From the NCBI GenBank assembly GCA_037693485.1, contig CM075348.1:30002501-30066500 (forward strand): a stretch of DNA of 64,000 bases, read 5' to 3'. Made by a program: the position numbers and the translations under genes. This stretch comes from Kitagawia praeruptora (taxonomy: Eukaryota; Streptophyta; Magnoliopsida; Apiales; Apiaceae). The notes beneath the pieces were generated by a model, which saw only the letters and a list, made by a program, of their open reading frames with translations, had not been told where the DNA came from and searched no databases. This document shows positions 1 through 10,763 of this stretch, one piece after another (the first letter of the stretch is position 1; every line of letters begins with the position of its first letter).

Positions 1-1
1 T

Positions 2-1177
2 GGAATTGTTACAAAGAACAAGGCGAGACTGGTTGCCAAAGGCTACACTCAAGAAGAAGGTATTGATTATGATGAGACTTTCGCACCAGTTGCTAGACTA
101 GAAGCCATCAGGATGTTTCTGGCATTTGCTGCACATTCAAACTTCATAGTATATCAGATGGATGTGAAAAGTGCTTTCCTGAATTGTGATCTTGAAGAAG
201 AGGTCTATGTTGAACAACCTCCTGGTTTTGTTGATCCTGAACTTGAGGACTTCGTCTACCTTCTATTCAAAGCTCTCTATGGTCTTAAGCAATCGCCTAG
301 AACATGGTATGACACTCTTGCTGAATTCTTACTTGAAAGTGGTTTTACTAGAGGTGTCATAGATAAAACCTTGTTCTATAAAAAGCATAAAAATGATATT
401 GTACTTGTGCAAGTTTATGTTGATGACATTATATTTGGCTCTACGAATGATGCACTTTGTGCAAGATTTGCTAAGTTGATGCAGAGTAGGTACGAGATGA
501 GCATGATGGGAGAGCTAAACTACTTCCTTGGATTGCAAGTGAGCCAAAGAACAGATGGTATCTTTATCTGTCAATTCAAGTATATCAAGGATCTTCTTAA
601 AAAGTATCATCTTGAAGATTCAGCACCTTCAAAGACTCCCATGGCCACTGCCACTAAGCTTGATCAAGATAAATCTGGAAAACGAGTTGACATAGCAATC
701 TACAGGGGCATAATTGGTTCTCTACTCTACCTCACTGCAAGCAGACCAGATATAATGTTCGCAACGTGCTTATGTGTGAGGTTCCAAGCTGATCCTAAAG
801 AATCACATCTGATAGCCGTGAAGCGTATCTTCAGATATCTTAAGGGTACTCCAAATCTTGGTATTTGGTATCCTTACCTCACACATAAGCACGTTGCGAA
901 CATTATATCTGGTCTGCTTGCATATCTGGTCTGCTTGCAGACCAGATATAATGTTCGCAACGTGCTTATGTGTGAGGTTCCAAGCTGATCCTAAAGAATC
1001 ACATCTGATAGCCGTGAAGCGTATCTTCAGATATCTTAAGGGTACTCCAAATCTTGGTATTTGGTATCCTAAGGATACGGGTTTCGACCTAGTTGGCTAT
1101 ACAGACTCTGATTATGCTGGTTGCAAGATTGATCGCAAGAGTACTTCTGGAAGCTGTCAATTCCTTGGAAGGAGATT
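2..1177 (+). pseudogene. SIRE-type Ty1/copia reverse transcriptase/RNase H fragment
   Basis: This is the 3' part of a copia pol gene, open from nucleotide 2 and entering from outside the window. It reads through the RT start (KARLVAKGY, YAPVARLEA-like), the MDVKSAFLN block, the catalytic YVDDI motif near nt 415-430, and the GSLLYLTASRPDIMFA and RYLKGT blocks, reaching the RNase H TDSDYAG motif (about nt 1100-1125). The protein is closely related to the RT at 47524-48726, so both elements belong to one lineage. The frame is broken near nt 872 by an inverted-plus-direct duplication. After that the protein resumes and is cut at nt 1177, just after GRR, by a CACTA-type terminus. The RNase H catalytic glutamate and C-terminus are missing. 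It is a dead fragment. Family assignment is firm; lineage rests on the 3' ORF downstream. Confidence 0.93.
741..1070 (+). repeat. Inverted plus direct duplication inside the copia RT
   Basis: The segment at about 741-872 recurs in direct orientation at about 937-1070. Between the copies, 877-922 is the reverse complement of about 735-780, followed by a second short inverted piece (923-934) that forms a perfect palindrome with 937-948. The order is therefore A, inverted start of A, A again. This pattern fits template switching during reverse transcription or replication repair. It puts a strong hairpin in the DNA and breaks the reading frame. Confidence 0.88.
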
Positions 1178-1204
1178 CACTAGTACAAAAACTACCATAT
1201 ACGT

Positions 1205-1485
1205 CTCCCCATTTGCGTCTGTTACAAGCAAAACAGACGCATAAAGTAGTTTTATGCGTCTATCCTATATTAAACAGACGTATATACTGAAAAGAGGTAT
1301 GTTTATACGTCTGTTGTACCTAAACAAATGTATAAAGTAGTTTTATACGTCTGTCGAAAAATCATTTGCGTCTGTTACATTTCAACAGACGTATAAAGCT
1401 CAATTATATGCATCTGTTATATTGAAACAGATGTATAAAATTCAATCATATGCGTCTGGCCTTTAAAATAGACGTATAAGGTGAT
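1205..1485 (+). repeat. CACTA subterminal inverted repeats
   Basis: About six short inverted pairs of the form TATRCGTCTGTT ... AACAGACGYATA lie within 280 bp of the CACTA end, in both orientations and with slight decay (for example ATGCATCTGTT ... AACAGATGTATA). Clustered subterminal motifs like these are binding sites for the transposase in studied CACTA elements. This supports the element call at 1178. Confidence 0.85.
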
Positions 1486-1862
1486 AATTTTTTTTTAAAA
1501 TATATGTAAATATTGAGCGGCCCAATTATCTGTACATGCAGACCTTATTACAAAACTCTTCAATTACAAACACCTCCTCTTCTCAAGATTCAAATTCATT
1601 CCACCCCACACTGTCCCTTTGGAGTTGCAATGAAAACCATAGCCGCCTGTTCAATTTTTCGGCCAAAATCCATTGTCGTTTACATCCTTGATCTGTTTCT
1701 TCAAATAAAACTAACCCCAAAAGCCTAAAATCGATTCAATTTTTGTAGATAAATGTAATTGGATCGGGTCTTTTGAGTAACATAATGGTGTATTGATGGT
1801 TACCTTAAGGAATTGATTGTGTCTCGGAGTTCAAAGCTTTATCAAGGACGTGTTGGGTTTGT

Positions 1863-1967
1863 ATGATGGCTTTGGCGATGTCAATGGCGATTCTTGGTGT
1901 GAATCAGAGGGTCAATCTTCAATCTATCGATTGGAACCCCAACACGGCTGCAACTTGGTTAGAATCG
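1863..1967 (+). pseudogene. Putative captured first exon, gene unknown
   Basis: An open stretch begins ATGATGGCTTTGG and ends in TCG followed by a perfect donor site GTGAGT at 1968. It encodes a 35-residue peptide that is hydrophobic at its start and contains VNLQSIDWNPNTAATWLE. It lies within the transposon, downstream of a pyrimidine-rich, UTR-like stretch. I do not recognise the gene. The start codon plus intact donor in an element that carries other exon fragments makes it a candidate captured first exon; chance is the alternative. Confidence 0.35.
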
Positions 1968-3112
1968 GTGAGTTAACTCAAAGACCCAGTGAGGCATTAT
2001 TTACATTCTTGTTGACCACTTTTGTAGGCTATGTGTTGTTGAAGTTCTACAAATGAATTTAGTTAAGTGTTCAACTGTGTCATCATTTTAATCTTTCAAG
2101 TTCTACTTTTACTGATTTATTTAACTTGCTGCGCAGAAAAATCTAATAATCAGCTAAATTGAACTTTGACCCTTTAACAATACCGCCAAAACTCTGTCGT
2201 AAGCTGTACTGAATCTCACATGGAATTTATTTAATAAGAATGGTAATATGACATTATGACCTAGATTTTTAAGCCACACCCTAAAGCAGAGCAGCAGGTC
2301 CAACTCTAGTCCTGAATGTGGATATTGCAAAGTCATTGTTGATATTTAATGTTATAATTAGGCGTTCCATAAAGCAGAGAATGCAAAAAAAAAAAAAGAT
2401 CATCAGGAAACTAAAGAATGCAAAAAAAAAAGTCATCAATCCTACATACAGGATTTATTCATGTTCTTACAAGATTGATGTTCATCTCTTATTGGTCTCA
2501 CTTAATTCATGTACATGTTTCAACTTCTGGTGATATTTGGATCATTTGATGTTCTTGTAAACTTTATTGCATGCAATTTCCTTATAATATCATTTTATAA
2601 TGAGGTTATCCATCTTCTTGATAGTCTTATGCAGACTAGCTGTACAAATAGTAGTATGCTGGTGATTTTCTGTTTGTGTACTTCTACCCTTTACATAGGA
2701 ATACTATGACATGCAGATCAAATAAACTAGAGGAAGTGACTGTAGCTAGCTAGCTAGCTTTAAGTAAAAATGGTTGCAAATCGTTAGAAAGTTTTACAAC
2801 CAAACAGTTATTATCACAATTAATAAGAAAAAGTCAAAAAACTAGAGACCTCTGCTGGACCCTTTGACTTAGTTACACAATTCTAACCCCTGATATGTTA
2901 AGAATGTTGAGGTCCTTGGACTTGCATTTTTAATCAGTCAGTGTAGTGAAGTGCATCGTTATTCATTATCCAGCTTGCCTGGTGCTACTTACTTTAAATT
3001 TACTACAGTTGTAAATAACGGGAAAGGATGACCAACTCCAGAACTATATTTTGATGTGTAAGAATGCAGAACTATATTTTATACATTGGTACTTTGATCA
3101 GGAATCTTAAAT

Positions 3113-4212
3113 GTAGTACAGGATATGTACATACAGTACATGTCATTCTTGAAAATACAGGATATGTACATACAGTACATGTCATTATTGATGTGGATTT
3201 TAATAGTTGTGCAGTGTACGAATGTACCATAACAGAGACATGATAGTTATGGTAGATAGATCCTGATATGAGTTGTGCTTGACATTCCAATCTAGCTGCT
3301 AGTTATGGTCAGATTGATTCTAATTATTAGCTCTATGCATGTATCACAATCTCAAAGCCTGAGAATCCAAAGGGATCATATTTGATGTACCTTATTTTGT
3401 ATTACATTTTGATTGCTGGAACGTTTGTAGCAATATAGCCTGTATGTAACTTTAAGGTGGCCGTTCCATATCTTCATATCCTGAAACCCTCATTATCATT
3501 ATCTTGGACCAGAAACCCATATGCTGTATTGTTGTGGATATGATGGCGAGAGAGCCATACCCCTAATGTTATTCTCCTTCCCAAGGGCAGAGACAAACAC
3601 ATGTAGACACTGTTGTTGCATTTTTTCTATAAAGAGCAATGAGCAACTCATGTTGCCTTCTCTTGGAGGAAGAATAAAGTTCTGGGGTCATCAAGTTGAT
3701 TTCTTTAGTTTTGCTAACATCAACTTGATAATCACGCATTCTCTGGAACTATATTTATTACTACTTTCAGTGGTGGCTTTACAATCCTCTCATCATACTT
3801 GTGCTTTCCATTTTCATCTCATTAGTGGAACTATATCTATTACTACTTTCAGTGGTGGCTTTACAATCCTCTCATCATACTTGTGCTTTCCATTTTCATC
3901 TCATTAGCTTGTTTCGTAGTGTCGAGTATGTAAAAATATCCTACTTCTCTTGAAATAGTAATTGTTAGCTTGTTGAGTGGTATAGATTATGTAAAACAGT
4001 AAAAGTCCACGGCCACGCCTAAAGCTGATTACTCTACTGGACATGATGTATGAAACGGAAGAGATTCGAGAGGCTGATGCTTTCTTCTTCTATTAGTAAA
4101 TTAACCATCACATGGAAAGATGCGTTGTTAGGTGCTTCGTTTTAATTTTCCAGTGAGCCCCCCTCCCTCGAAAGCCAAAGAATGACATGTACTGTATGTA
4201 CATATCCTGTAT
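3113..4212. repeat. Repeated 30-bp motif in direct and inverted copies
   Basis: The motif ACAGGATATGTACATACAGT plus ACATGTCATT occurs twice in tandem around 3117-3187 and once as a near-perfect reverse complement at about 4181-4211. The copies are about 1 kb apart and enclose the 82-bp duplication. This could be an internal fold-back or the ends of a small nested insertion. Confidence 0.7.
3744..3907. repeat. 82-bp perfect-type tandem duplication
   Basis: Two adjacent copies (3744-3825 and 3826-3907) differ at one position seen by eye (ATATTTATT versus ATATCTATT). The duplication is recent relative to the surrounding decay. Confidence 0.9.
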
Positions 4213-4361
4213 TAAAGTAGTTATCTGCATTTTCTGTAAAATTCTTTATTACCTTTAAACCACTATCCTCTAATTATTATTAAATTTTACCAAGTACTAC
4301 TCATTGTTTTTTGCTAAATGGCATTTAATTTTTTAACTTCACTGTTATTATATAATTTTAG

Positions 4362-4527
4362 GTAATTGTACCACTCACCAAGTTCGCTCTGTTTATAAAC
4401 CCCTTGGCGCGAAGTATAGAGGAACTACTACATGTTGGATGGCCTGAAACTTTATGGTGTTTTATTCTTATACGGACAACTCGTGTCATATCATCACTTG
4501 ATGTTGCACTGCTTCTTCCTTTCTTTG
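4362..4527 (+). pseudogene. Captured exon of an AVT1-like vacuolar amino acid transporter
   Basis: The sequence is bounded by an acceptor (TATAATTTTAG, ending 4361) and a donor (GTAAGT at 4528). It translates in one open frame to 55 codons with the blocks VPLTKFALFINPLARSIEEL and LIRTTRVISSLDVALLLPFF. Established knowledge: plant AVT/AAAP amino acid transporters contain a TKYAL...P.A.S.EEL block followed by an RT..V.ST..VAL..PFFG membrane segment, and the match in order and spacing is good. The exon is 166 bp, ends in phase 1 and has no stop, but no neighbouring transporter exons are present. I infer that a transposon captured it. The family match is from memory of the motif, not from a search. 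Confidence 0.72.
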
Positions 4528-4622
4528 GTAAGTTCTGTCATATTTCACTATATCTTTTTTAAAGTTTATGTTTATATATAGCTTCCACCTCTACTTAATT
4601 ATTATGCTAATATATGTTCAAG

Positions 4623-4890
4623 TAGTTTTGGGTGGTATATCAATGATTGATGCAGAACGACGACTTTTCGCGAATACAGTTAAAGACCCAGATAACCAGC
4701 ATTTTGTATTACTTTCTGACAGGTCTGGGTAATTTACCTTTATGTTTTAATATAATTGCAGAAGTATGACAATTGGTGGTAGTATTATTAAGTCTGTTGT
4801 CTATTTTTATTTTTGCAGCTGTGTGCCATTGTATGATTTTGACTATGTATACAACTATTTGATGTACACAAATGCAAGCTACATTGACAA
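4623..4890 (+). pseudogene. Captured exons of a DUF266 (core-2/I-branching type) glycosyltransferase
   Basis: Two exon pieces (4623-4722 and 4819-4890) are separated by a 96-bp intron with GT...TTTTTGCAG borders. Spliced, they give the family signature: ISMIDAERRLFANTVKDP, then the DNQHFVLLSDS block ending at the splice, then CVPLYDFDYVYNYLMYTNAS. This is the conserved core of plant DUF266 / core-2/I-branching beta-1,6-N-acetylglucosaminyltransferase-like proteins, which are Golgi type II membrane proteins. The second piece ends at a donor-like GTAAGA at 4891. No signal anchor and no C-terminal domain are present, so it is a fragment. It sits 95 bp after the transporter exon in the same orientation, with compatible splice sites, so a chimeric transcript is possible. 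Confidence 0.82.
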
Positions 4891-4910
4891 GTAAGATAAG
4901 TGATGAAGTC

Positions 4911-4957
4911 TAAATATTATTAGACTTGTTTATACTAAACAAGTCTAATAATATTTA
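4911..4957. repeat. Perfect 22-bp hairpin at the transposon/copia junction
   Basis: Arms 4911-4932 and 4936-4957 are perfect reverse complements around a 3-base loop (TAC). The hairpin lies between the last captured exon and the resumed copia 3' ORF and is followed at once by ACTAGG. It may mark a rearrangement joint. A Helitron 3' end would need CTRR followed by T, which is not met. Confidence 0.85.
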
Positions 4958-5004
4958 CTAGGTAAATATTATATAAACAAATTTTCAATGAGATTTTAAT
5001 AGTT

Positions 5005-6427
5005 ACAAGAGATGTTCAGACTCAAAATGTCAAATGTCTATATCCAAGGTTTCTACAGCTAATATTAAATGATTTTTTGAATGATGAAGACAGGGTATGC
5101 TAGCTTGGAAAATGGTCAAAAGGTGGAATGTTCTTCCATGAAGACGAATGTAATTAATTACATAAGCAAAAAGAAATATACGGATGTGCCTACAGTCCTA
5201 ACTGAATATCTAAATATTGTCCCACTTTCGTTGTTACCAAGACCAGTGAGAGCAGGTATACGACAAGGTAATATTTCAATCCCTGCTATTCCAACCTCTG
5301 TATTCCCTATTGTGTCACAGGAAATACAGTTTCTACAGCCCCCAGTGGCCATCTTACCCGACAAAGAGCAGGAAATCCCACCGACTCTAACACAGGTCGA
5401 AGAGCCCATTCTACAAATGCAAACACAAACACAACAAACTCCTACACCTCATTTGTCACTTAAACGGCCATTCATTCACATTATTGAGGGAGATAGTGCC
5501 TCAGCAACACCACATAAGGAGTTAGTTACATCAGCCGCTCTACCTCATTCTAAACGAAGTAAACCCAATGAACCTGAGGTAACGGCAACTGTTAGTGAAA
5601 CAATTCTTTCTTATCCAATGAGTGAAAATGTAAATAAGGTTGAATTGACGGGAGCAACTGGTGAATCTTCCATTTTACGGAAAGATTCATTAGTAGGAGG
5701 TTCTTTTATGAACCAAGTGTCTTCACAGACATACGAGGAAAACTTGGGTTTTATGCCATTTAATCGATTCAAGTTTAACCTCCCAGAGGGAAAATCTCTG
5801 GATCTCTTTCGAGATTTACCACTCTTTACCAGTGGTCGGAAACTCGCTTCACGCGAGGACGGAAGCTCACGAACTTTCATTGCACCATCCGTGACCACTG
5901 AAAAAGGGGATAGGATGATTTCATTTGCAGGTACACATATTGGTGGAAGCTCTAAAGGAGAGTTGAGAGAAACACAAACAGAACATGTAAGTGTAACCCA
6001 AACCACTAAACCGAGTGAATATAGAGTGTTGAGTGAAACACCTGCAGAATGTACAAGTGAGCAACCTACTCAACCACATGCACCTGTAACCAGAAAGGAA
6101 TACAGCAGACTCCTTACACGGGTCCAAACAATGGAGAAAGAGTTGTCAAATATATGTAAGGCCATTGCCGAAATCAAAAATTTACAACTTATTCAAAATG
6201 ATGCATTCCAGGTTCAATTACGTTCCATGGCAGCCCAGTTTATTCAGGCAATCAACTCCTTGGTAAAGCCATCTTCGTCTAATTTACCAACTCCACATTC
6301 TACTACTCTGGAGGATAACCCAACTGAGGGGGAGAAGGTGGATGATCAAGAAAAATCTACTAGGCGTAAGGGCAAAGAAAAGGTTGTTGACACAAAATTA
6401 ACATTATTTTGGGAAAGGAAAAGCTAA
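5005..6427 (+). pseudogene. SIRE-type extra 3' ORF (ORF3), N-terminus missing and frameshifted
   Basis: From 5005 one frame reads RDVQTQNVKCLYPRFLQLIL. It is broken by a one-base frame change near 5090, after which 5081-6427 stays open for 448 codons. The YPRFLQLIL block matches FPRFLQMLI in the intact ORF at 41843-45838, in the same place downstream of pol, so the two are homologous. The rest is proline-, serine- and threonine-rich with a predicted coiled coil near residues 345-395 (EYSRLLTRVQTMEKELSNIC) and a basic tail (TRRKGKEKVV). About the first 200 residues expected from the other copy are lost to the insertion. No membrane segment is visible. The role of such ORFs in SIRE/Maximus elements is not settled; env-like is a label of position only. 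Confidence 0.75.
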
Positions 6428-6644
6428 TGGGAGTATTAGTGCTATGTGGAAAGAAAGCAAAGGCAAACTGGAAGATATGTTCAGTCTACAGGAACAATTG
6501 TCTTGCACTTGGTTAATTTTAGAAATCTGGAAAATGTATATATATGATCCAGAATGCACTTTAATATTATTTATCTTTGAACTTTAATTTTTGTTCTGGT
6601 ATCAGTTGAGTTATCCTCTAGGAATTTTCTAGTCAAACCCTAAC

Positions 6645-6662
6645 AATCAAATAGGGGGAGAT
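6645..6662 (+). other. Polypurine tract of the SIRE-type element
   Basis: AATCAAATAGGGGGAGAT immediately precedes the 3' LTR and matches the tract of the intact copy (CAAATTGGGGGAGAT on minus at 41500-41514). It is the site of plus-strand primer formation. Confidence 0.85.
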
Positions 6663-7730
6663 TATAAAGCATAATGTAATGTAATATGTAATGGAGGACA
6701 TATATAACTCAACTAGGATAAAAGATAAATAATATTAACTCTATACAGGGATCGTGAAATTTGAAGAACATGCATCAACAAGGATCAAGTTGCTGAAAGA
6801 AGTTCATTAACATGATCAAGCCTCAGTGACAAAATAAGATGTACAAATGATTCAGTTGAAGGGCCAAAAGATTCTAGTGATAAAGTTGTTATAGTTGCAC
6901 AATTCTTAGCAGTGTTCTTAAAGACATGATACGAAGAGCATGAGTGAATGTTAGTCATCTGTGAACCAGACCAGTTGCACTAGGCGTCAACACTTCACAA
7001 AAGAATCGAAGTATATAACTCAGAAAAACTGTTAAGAGGTATGATTGAGTTTAAAGCAGTATTGATTTCCTCCATTTAATTGGAAGCTGAATATTTAAGG
7101 ATGTCAAATTAAGAGGAAAATGAATAGTAACCGAAATCACTATTCACATGAATAGTAACCGAAAACCCTATTCATATGAAAAGTACTATTCATCAGGTGG
7201 GGCCTACATGAATATAAATGTTGAAAGAAGAAATGAAAGTCTTCGTGCAGAATGTTCAAAGATTGAAAACTGAAGGCAGCAGGCGAAGACTGAAGACTGA
7301 TAAAAAAAACGTCATCAATTACGTTATATTAAACAGCATAGTAACTTTCTAAAATCTACAAATAGGCCTGTTGTATTTCATTTCAAAACACACCTCAACA
7401 CACAACTCTCTCTTCTCTCTCTTATATCTTCTCTGTGTAAGCTGCAAGACAGTCCATCTAGTAGGAAAGCCGGCTTAGCCCGCTTTCAGGAAGTGTCGGG
7501 TAGAAGATCCTCGTGCCTAAACTATCCTTAGGAGTGTTCTGGTTTTTGAAGCTAATCCATTGGATTAGAAGTTGTAACGCCCCTCAGTTTTTTATCAATT
7601 CAAAGATATTTTCCCGAATTGATTGTGTTATTTCGATTCAGTTGTTGACCTTATTTTTCACATTCCAAAAATCCAAATATTTCGAAATAACGTATTCAAC
7701 CCCCCCTTCTACGTTATTCTGGACCTAACA
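6663..7730 (+). mobile_element. 3' LTR of the plus-strand SIRE-type copia element
   Basis: The LTR runs from just after the polypurine tract to the terminal GGACCTAACA, the same terminus as the intact SIRE LTRs (TGTTAGGTCC on the opposite strand). Its length of about 1.07 kb matches their 1.04-1.05 kb. The start reads TATAAAG rather than the canonical TG (TGAAAGG in the other copy), so the first bases have decayed. A pyrimidine-rich CTCTCTCTTCTCTCTC tract lies near 7410. The 5' LTR lies outside the window, so the target duplication cannot be tested. Confidence 0.82.
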
Positions 7731-7790
7731 TTAGTAGGGGTAAATATGACCTTTATATGAATAAATTTGCTCATGGAACCCCCCATTTGC

Positions 7791-7836
<46 letters not shown>

Positions 7837-8412
7837 TTATTTATTTATTTATATATATATATTTGTTATATTTTTTGTGCGTTTACGTATTAAAGATGTG
7901 ATTGATGATTTTTACGATAGTTAATGTTAATACAAGTTTGTATTATACTTATATACGCATGAAGGTTCTTTTTTTGTATTGGGATATTTTTTATAATATT
8001 TAATTCGTAAATAATTACAGTAGATCTAAAATGATTAATAAGATATGGTATATGTTAGTGAATATTATAGTACATTATAACATATCCACATAAATTTATA
8101 TATGTATTTATGTTTGTACAAGTTTATGTATGTATAAATATGCAAATTAATTATACAGTAATTAATATATTACAAATAATGAAATATTAATAGATTATAC
8201 AACATAGATGTATGTATGTATGCTATATAGTATGTACGTATATATGTATATAATATTATAGTATATTATTATATATGCACAGAAATTTATATATGTATGT
8301 ATTTATGTACATGTGTATGTATGTATAAATATGCATATTAATTATACAACAATTAATAGATTGCAAATAATGAAATATTAATAGATTATACAACATAAAT
8401 GTATGTATGTAT

Positions 8413-8444
<32 letters not shown>

Positions 8445-9171
8445 TGTATGCATGCATGTATGTATGTACGTATGCATGTATAATTAATAGTTTTGTTGTA
8501 TGTATGTATGCATGTATGTATGTATGTATGTACGTACGTACGTATGTATGTATGTATGTATATAAACAAAATTATATATATGTATGTATGTATATAATAT
8601 TATAGTATATTATTATATTTATGTTTGTACATGTGTATGTATGTATAAATATGCATATTAAATATACAACAATTAATAGAATACGAATAATGAAATATTA
8701 ATAGATTATACAATATAAATATATGTATGTATGTATGTATGCATGCATGCATGTATGCACGTATGGTATATAGTATGTATGTATGTATGTTTGTATATAA
8801 TATTATTGTATATTATTATATATACAAATAAATTTATATATGTATGTATTTATGTTTGTACATGTGTATGTATATATAAATATGCATATTAATTATACAG
8901 CAATTAATATATTACAAATAATGAAATATTAATAGATTATACAACATAAATGTATGTATGTATGTATGTATATGTATGTATATAATACGTATGCATGTAT
9001 AATTAATAATTATGTATGTATGTATGGATGTATGTATGTATGTAGGGATGTATGTATGTATGTATGTATGTATGCATGTATGTGTGTATGTACATATGCA
9101 TGTATACTTATTTAGGTATGTGTGTACGTATGCATGTATAATTATTTATGTATCTGTATGTATAATTAATA

Positions 9172-9202
<31 letters not shown>

Positions 9203-9240
9203 TTATGTGTTTATGTATGTATAATTATTGGGATTATATA
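7731..9240. repeat. Composite ATGT/AT microsatellite array with a longer repeat unit
   Basis: An (AT)n and ATTT tract (about 7796-7861) is followed by long (ATGT)n runs with GCATGC and ACGT variants. A unit of about 60 bp containing ATTAATAGATTATACAACAT recurs before each ATGT run (near 8150, 8350, 8675 and 8895) with spacers of 200-330 bp. It is therefore a minisatellite whose units contain expandable microsatellites. Open frames here (MYVCMYVC-type) are repeat artefacts. Confidence 0.9.
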
Positions 9241-9291
9241 TTATACAAATATTTATGTATGTAAATAATGATTTTTAATATAAGCTCAAAT

Positions 9292-9500
9292 GCTCACATA
9301 GCTCAATTGGTTATGTTGTTGAATTTAGTATTGCAAGGTCATGGGTTCGAACCCCTTGAATAACAATATTTTTACAAATATTTAGAGTTAGGTTTGGAGT
9401 GAGGTTCGGAGAGTCCGAGCCTGTAAATAAATTTGCTCAGAAAAATCCCTTGTTGGTGTATTAGATATATAATAATAGAATAATAGATAGATAATAGATA
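9292..9500 (+). mobile_element. tRNA-derived SINE or tRNA-like relic
   Basis: An A-box-like TAGCTCAATTGG (9299-9310) and a B-box GGTTCGAACCC (9344-9354) lie 34 bp apart, as in an internal RNA polymerase III promoter. The acceptor stem does not pair, so this is not a tRNA gene. An unrelated body follows and then a simple-repeat tail (ATAGATA-type, 9480-9512), as in plant SINEs. The 3' end is approximate. Confidence 0.65.
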
Positions 9501-9512
9501 ATAGATAATAGA

Positions 9513-10231
9513 TGTCTTTGTGATATTTTTGTATTAAATGCCTTTGTGATCTGTATCGAAAATTATTAACCTTACTTTTTGGCCCATTTTGATCATGGAC
9601 TATATTATACAATTAGTATGATAGTCTGTGCAAAGCACGAGCCATATGATTATTCATATAATTTTTTCGTGTTAGTTTACTTCACGTATTTTGATCTATT
9701 TAAGATGTTATAATTTAAAATAATATTATATTCTCAACCGTAAAAATTATATTTTTAGTTGTGTTTGGTCACTGTGAAAAGAATGGCTGACTACGTTGTA
9801 TTCTAGAATCAATGAAGGAAAAGAAAGGAACAGAAAATGGGTAATTTCATTTTCTCTCTAAATCTTTCCAAAAGTGGGAAGAAGATTTTGAAGACAAATA
9901 TATAAGGATTTTCTTTCCAAATCTTTAGAGTTCATTTCTTTTCTTCCAACAAAAAACTTTTGGGAACAAGTTGAAGGAATCAAATCTATAGCTTTCTTTT
10001 TTTTATTTCAAAAAAAAGTTTCTGGAACACAGTGTAAAAGTAGTAACTAGAGTTAATTGTAACTACCAAGTATTATCATAATAATCTTGTGTATTGAATG
10101 CGTGAAAAAATGGTCGGATTTATTTTGGGACGGAGGAAGAATTAAATTTTATATTATTTCTAATTTTGTAAGAAATAATGTAATGTGATGGAAAAATATA
10201 AATAATAGAATCATATGCTAATACTTCTTTA
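9513..10231. other. AT-rich intergenic DNA with MITE relics
   Basis: No gene is seen. A lone Stowaway-like end (TTTTGGGACGGAGGAAG, near 10118-10134) and a degraded Helitron-hairpin-like TCTGTGCAAAGCACGAG (near 9626-9642) are present without partners. Confidence 0.5.
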
Positions 10232-10761
10232 TCTATGCTATACTATTATAAGAGTACATTTGGTTGAGACACATAAACAAGAACTATTGGATGTAATGTT
10301 AAAAAAAATTCATTTTATAATATTTAAATTACTTTCATAGGTTCAAGGTTCGAATCCCATCAACAATATACTATTATTAAACATTTATATTATCTTATAA
10401 ACAATTACTCCAAGAAGTTCAAGTTTCGATTACTTTCCACAATATATTTTAGTGAAATATTTATATTTTCTATTTTCACAAATATTTATATTATCTTATA
10501 AACCACTCCAAGATATTTATGGTTCAATTCCCGTCAACAACATGTTAAATTTATAAAGTTGTATTATCTTTTTCATTATATAAGAAAAACAGTAACGTTT
10601 AGAATACTATCAAATATGTATTAATTATTACATTTTAGTATCTTCTATCATTTATTTTACTACTAAAACATATATTAAAATTATGAATAATAAGATAAAA
10701 ATATTAAAAAATAAAATTAAAAATTAAAAATCATCGATGCATCGCACGGATTATAGTTTAG
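10232..10761 (+). mobile_element. Small non-autonomous Helitron
   Basis: The 5' end TCTATGCTATACTATTATAAG matches common plant Helitron starts. The 3' part has a GC-rich partial hairpin (GATGCATCGCACGGA) followed after about 10 bp by TTTAG, a CTAG variant. It sits between A and T (10231 and 10762), the expected insertion dinucleotide, with no target duplication. No Rep/helicase is present. Within it are three degenerate copies of a unit with GGTTCGAATCCC-like sequence (near 10350, 10420 and 10530). Confidence 0.6.
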
Positions 10762-10763
10762 TA

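Larger units (their letters stand above)
1968..4361. other. Transposon interior without recognised gene
   Basis: AT-rich, intron-like sequence. Apart from the duplications listed separately I see no conserved coding block. Several open stretches (for example 3521-3907) do not resemble a protein family I know, and the last one is partly the product of the 82-bp duplication. Confidence 0.5.
1178..4990 (+). mobile_element. CACTA-type element (one end seen) carrying host gene fragments
   Basis: The left end reads CACTAGTACAAAAACTACC, typical of CACTA (En/Spm, CMC) terminal inverted repeats, and it interrupts the copia RT frame exactly at 1178. It is followed by the dense inverted subterminal repeats expected of this superfamily. 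The interior has no transposase that I recognise, but it carries exon-like pieces of host genes with intact splice signals (1863-1967, 4362-4527, 4623-4890). No matching right end (TAGTG preceded by T-rich sequence) is visible before the copia 3' ORF resumes near 5005. The right boundary is therefore inferred, and the right terminus may be deleted together with part of the host element. A Helitron origin for the captured pieces is an alternative. Confidence 0.7.

Noticed and set aside
3521..3907. A 128-codon open frame in the CACTA interior
   Set aside because: Part of it is created by the 82-bp tandem duplication and it shows no known protein pattern.
1178..4990. Helitron as the carrier of the captured exons
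   Set aside because: No TC start was found, and the hairpin near 4911-4957 is AT-rich and followed by CTAGG instead of CTRR plus T. The CACTA terminus is explicit. Kept only as an alternative.
8378..9224. Several open frames of MYVCMYVC or YIHTYIHT type
   Set aside because: They are translations of the ATGT microsatellite on both strands, with no other composition.
9292..9365. A tRNA gene
   Set aside because: Box A and B fit, but the acceptor and anticodon stems do not pair and there is no clear cloverleaf, so it is called a SINE or relic.
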